56,826 bases of DNA, taken from positions 1 to 56,826 of the forward strand of contig KN892421.1 of NCBI GenBank assembly GCA_000934455.1. Reading direction: 5' to 3'. The position numbers and the translations under genes were made by a program. The notes below the pieces were generated by a model that saw nothing but the letters and a program-made list of their open reading frames with translations, searched no databases and was not told the DNA's origin. The DNA is from Apostichopus parvimensis. Taxonomy: Eukaryota; Echinodermata; Holothuroidea; Aspidochirotida; Stichopodidae. Numbering within the stretch: position 1 is the stretch's first letter; each line of letters begins with the position of its first letter. Shown here in pieces: positions 54,791 through 56,826 of this stretch.

Positions 54791-56826
54791 CTACTTGTGA
54801 AATTTTATGAAGAGACTTCCACATGAAGTGAGGAGACGTCGGCACTCGGTCTACGGTATTTTTTTTTACCAGCCAGAAATCCGCTTCAAAATCCCTGGTA
54901 GTGTGTTTCAAGTACATCTTTATGCCCGTGTGTGGGGGCACGTTTGATTTTTTCTTTGGGGGTGTAGATTATTAAAAAAGAAACATTGAGACGAGCGAGA
55001 GACTTGGGATAAGTTGTTTCATGATCTCCCATTAATGCAAACCACAAAATATTGGAAAGGTGGAGAAATGCATCGATGCCCACCGCCCCCCCCCCCACCT
55101 ATTATAAATATTAAAAGAAAGAATGACACATCCTCCTAGAGCTACACAAACTATACGCAGTATATAGATACGTAATCAACGGACAGACCTGCAGTGCGTT
55201 ATCGAACCACGGTATATAACACATCCTTGGCTCAAAGCAATGGTGTACGCACTGAGGTAATTCAGGAACACCATTTTCGTTGAAAGTTCAATTTGGTGAC
55301 TGATTCCACTAATGAACAATGTATTGAGCTGTTCCGTTTCAATTTGTAAAGGGAAAAAGAAAGAATTGTATTATAAGAATTTGTTATGAAAATTTCCCCC
55401 GACTGATTAAGGTAGGGGCTTGAACCTTTATGTGAGGGCGAATGAAGGATTTTATAATGGAGTGGTGCTCCCCTGGGATCATTAGAGCCGTCTACCATTA
55501 AGGGGAATTTGGGGGTCTCCCCCAGAAAAAAAGACGTAACATATAGTGCATACTGAGCCATATTTAGACTGTATAAATTGTGCACGTCACTCGTCTGTAT
55601 ATATATACGTAGAATCTCACCTTCTGTATTTCAAACGAGCACATCTTGAAAGTGAAGGATCCATTTCGGAGTATTCAATCTGATCGAACGGGCGGGAGGG
55701 GTGGCTCAACTATCATACAACTTTCTCTAAAGTCTAAATTCCAAGTTTCTCAATGCGCACTGAAAAGGGAGGTTCTCCAATTTTGTAGAATTTCCCCTCC
55801 CCTACCCCACCCCTCTTTAAAGGGCAAGCCATAACATTACTTTAGAACTTTCCATAGCGACTCTATTTTAAATACATCATTTTATAACTTGAACAAAGGA
55901 CTCTTTCATAGAAAAATACTAAACTGGAAAAGAGTATTTCTTCTCAAACGGGGCATTTATTATATATCAAAGGTGGCACTTAGAGGTGCTTTAACAATAC
56001 TGGAGGGCAGTGGCGTGCGTCCCTCTAAAGGTTGTATACCACTCCAATAGCATCTTTCAAAGATCCTCATCGGCGTGACAGTTATCCCATAATTCCCATT
56101 GTCATTTTGTCAAACTTTGGTTTGTTTTTTTACGTCTTTTCATAGCCCTTGAAGTATGTAAACATTAAACAAGGATGAAGAATCAATACACCACAGAAAA
56201 TGAATACAAAATATGGTGAAATCTGATTTTATGATTAAATTAGATATACCCAAGGGAGCCAGTATTCCTCCCAAATTTTCTCAGTCATATTTCTTCAGAA
56301 AAATCTACTTTTGTATTTTATAGTAATTCACTAAGTAATTACTGCTGTCGTTCACTAAAGAAATGCCTTTAAATTGTTGGCAATTGGAAATATAACATTG
56401 TATCAAAATAAGGATTAAATTTAGCACCCGAGCAAAATCACCACCGAACGGTACAATTGAAATATCCAACTTTATATTAATATTAGCATAATTACTAAAG
56501 ATTGTATAAAAATAATTCCAAATTATTTGGGCAAAATCACAATACAATAAATAATGCTGAATAGTCTCAGTATATATGAATCAGACAGAATGTACACATG
56601 CTTGATGGAATAATATCGATTTTATGTAAATATTGGTTGGTTGGAATGATTCTATATAATTAAACCAGTGAATGTAAACGTCACTGGAAGAGTTAAATGG
56701 AACCACACAGTACAAAGTCCAGTCTGTGCTTGAAATACTTAGAGAATTTATACAATTAAGGTACGACTTACATGGACGATATAAAGACTGAAGCAAATGC
56801 TTGTAGACAAATTTACATTCAAAATT

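Larger units (their letters stand above)
53327..56826. other. Region upstream of ST13
   Basis: Would include the ST13 5'UTR and promoter, but no TATA box, CpG cluster or splice site could be chosen. It holds a degenerate array (53860-54275 and 54645-54790), a MITE (54280-54640) and a C homopolymer near 55086-55097. From 55100 to the end no gene or element is recognised. Confidence 0.55.

Noticed and set aside
55262..55585. 107-codon minus-strand open frame upstream of ST13
   Set aside because: No domain, no conserved composition, no splice or start context that could be supported.

Overview
This is a metazoan nuclear window. It is AT-rich, with long introns, GT-AG splice sites, a 50-base N gap and many SINE, LINE, Penelope-like and MITE-type relics. 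Three conserved protein-coding genes can be assembled exon by exon, and every exon phase closes. The protein sequences and the repeat types (tRNA-headed SINEs with a GCGC-TATAAA tail, TTAA-flanked MITEs) suggest a marine invertebrate deuterostome, most likely an echinoderm. That assignment is inference from general resemblance, not a search result.

Layout. (1) Positions 1-27357, + strand: a doublecortin-like kinase (DCLK) gene that enters the window in the middle of its first doublecortin domain. Its 13 exons here encode 603 residues: the rest of DCX1, DCX2, a Ser/Pro-rich linker, a CaMK-like Ser/Thr kinase domain with all catalytic motifs, and a short C-terminal tail. (2) Positions 27358-33701: about 6.3 kb between two convergent genes, with a G-rich tract, a tRNA-derived SINE and no convincing gene. 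(3) Positions 33702-53326, - strand: a complete ST13/Hip (Hsc70-interacting protein) gene of 8 coding exons and 459 residues: N-terminal dimerisation segment, acidic linker, TPR block, charged helix, expanded FPGG repeats, a DP/STI1 domain and an extra Pro/Asp-rich tail. (4) Positions 37288-42966, + strand: a complete sarcalumenin (SRL) gene of 4 exons and 477 residues. It has a signal peptide and an EHD-type dynamin-family GTPase domain, and it lies wholly inside ST13 intron 5 on the opposite strand. (5) Positions 53327-56826: upstream of ST13, with a degenerate short-period array interrupted by a TTAA-flanked MITE and no gene seen.

The genes do not form a pathway. DCLK binds microtubules and phosphorylates proteins, Hip is a cytosolic Hsp70 co-chaperone, and sarcalumenin is a luminal ER/SR calcium-handling protein. 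The most unusual signals are a tandem array that duplicates the 3' splice site of a DCLK linker exon, a 14-bp minisatellite that contains the DCLK stop codon, a possible alternative DCLK terminal exon, the antisense nesting of SRL in ST13, the 4-7-10 residue FPGG architecture of Hip, two inverted copies of a TTAA MITE, and a SINE and a LINE 3' end that share the same tail.
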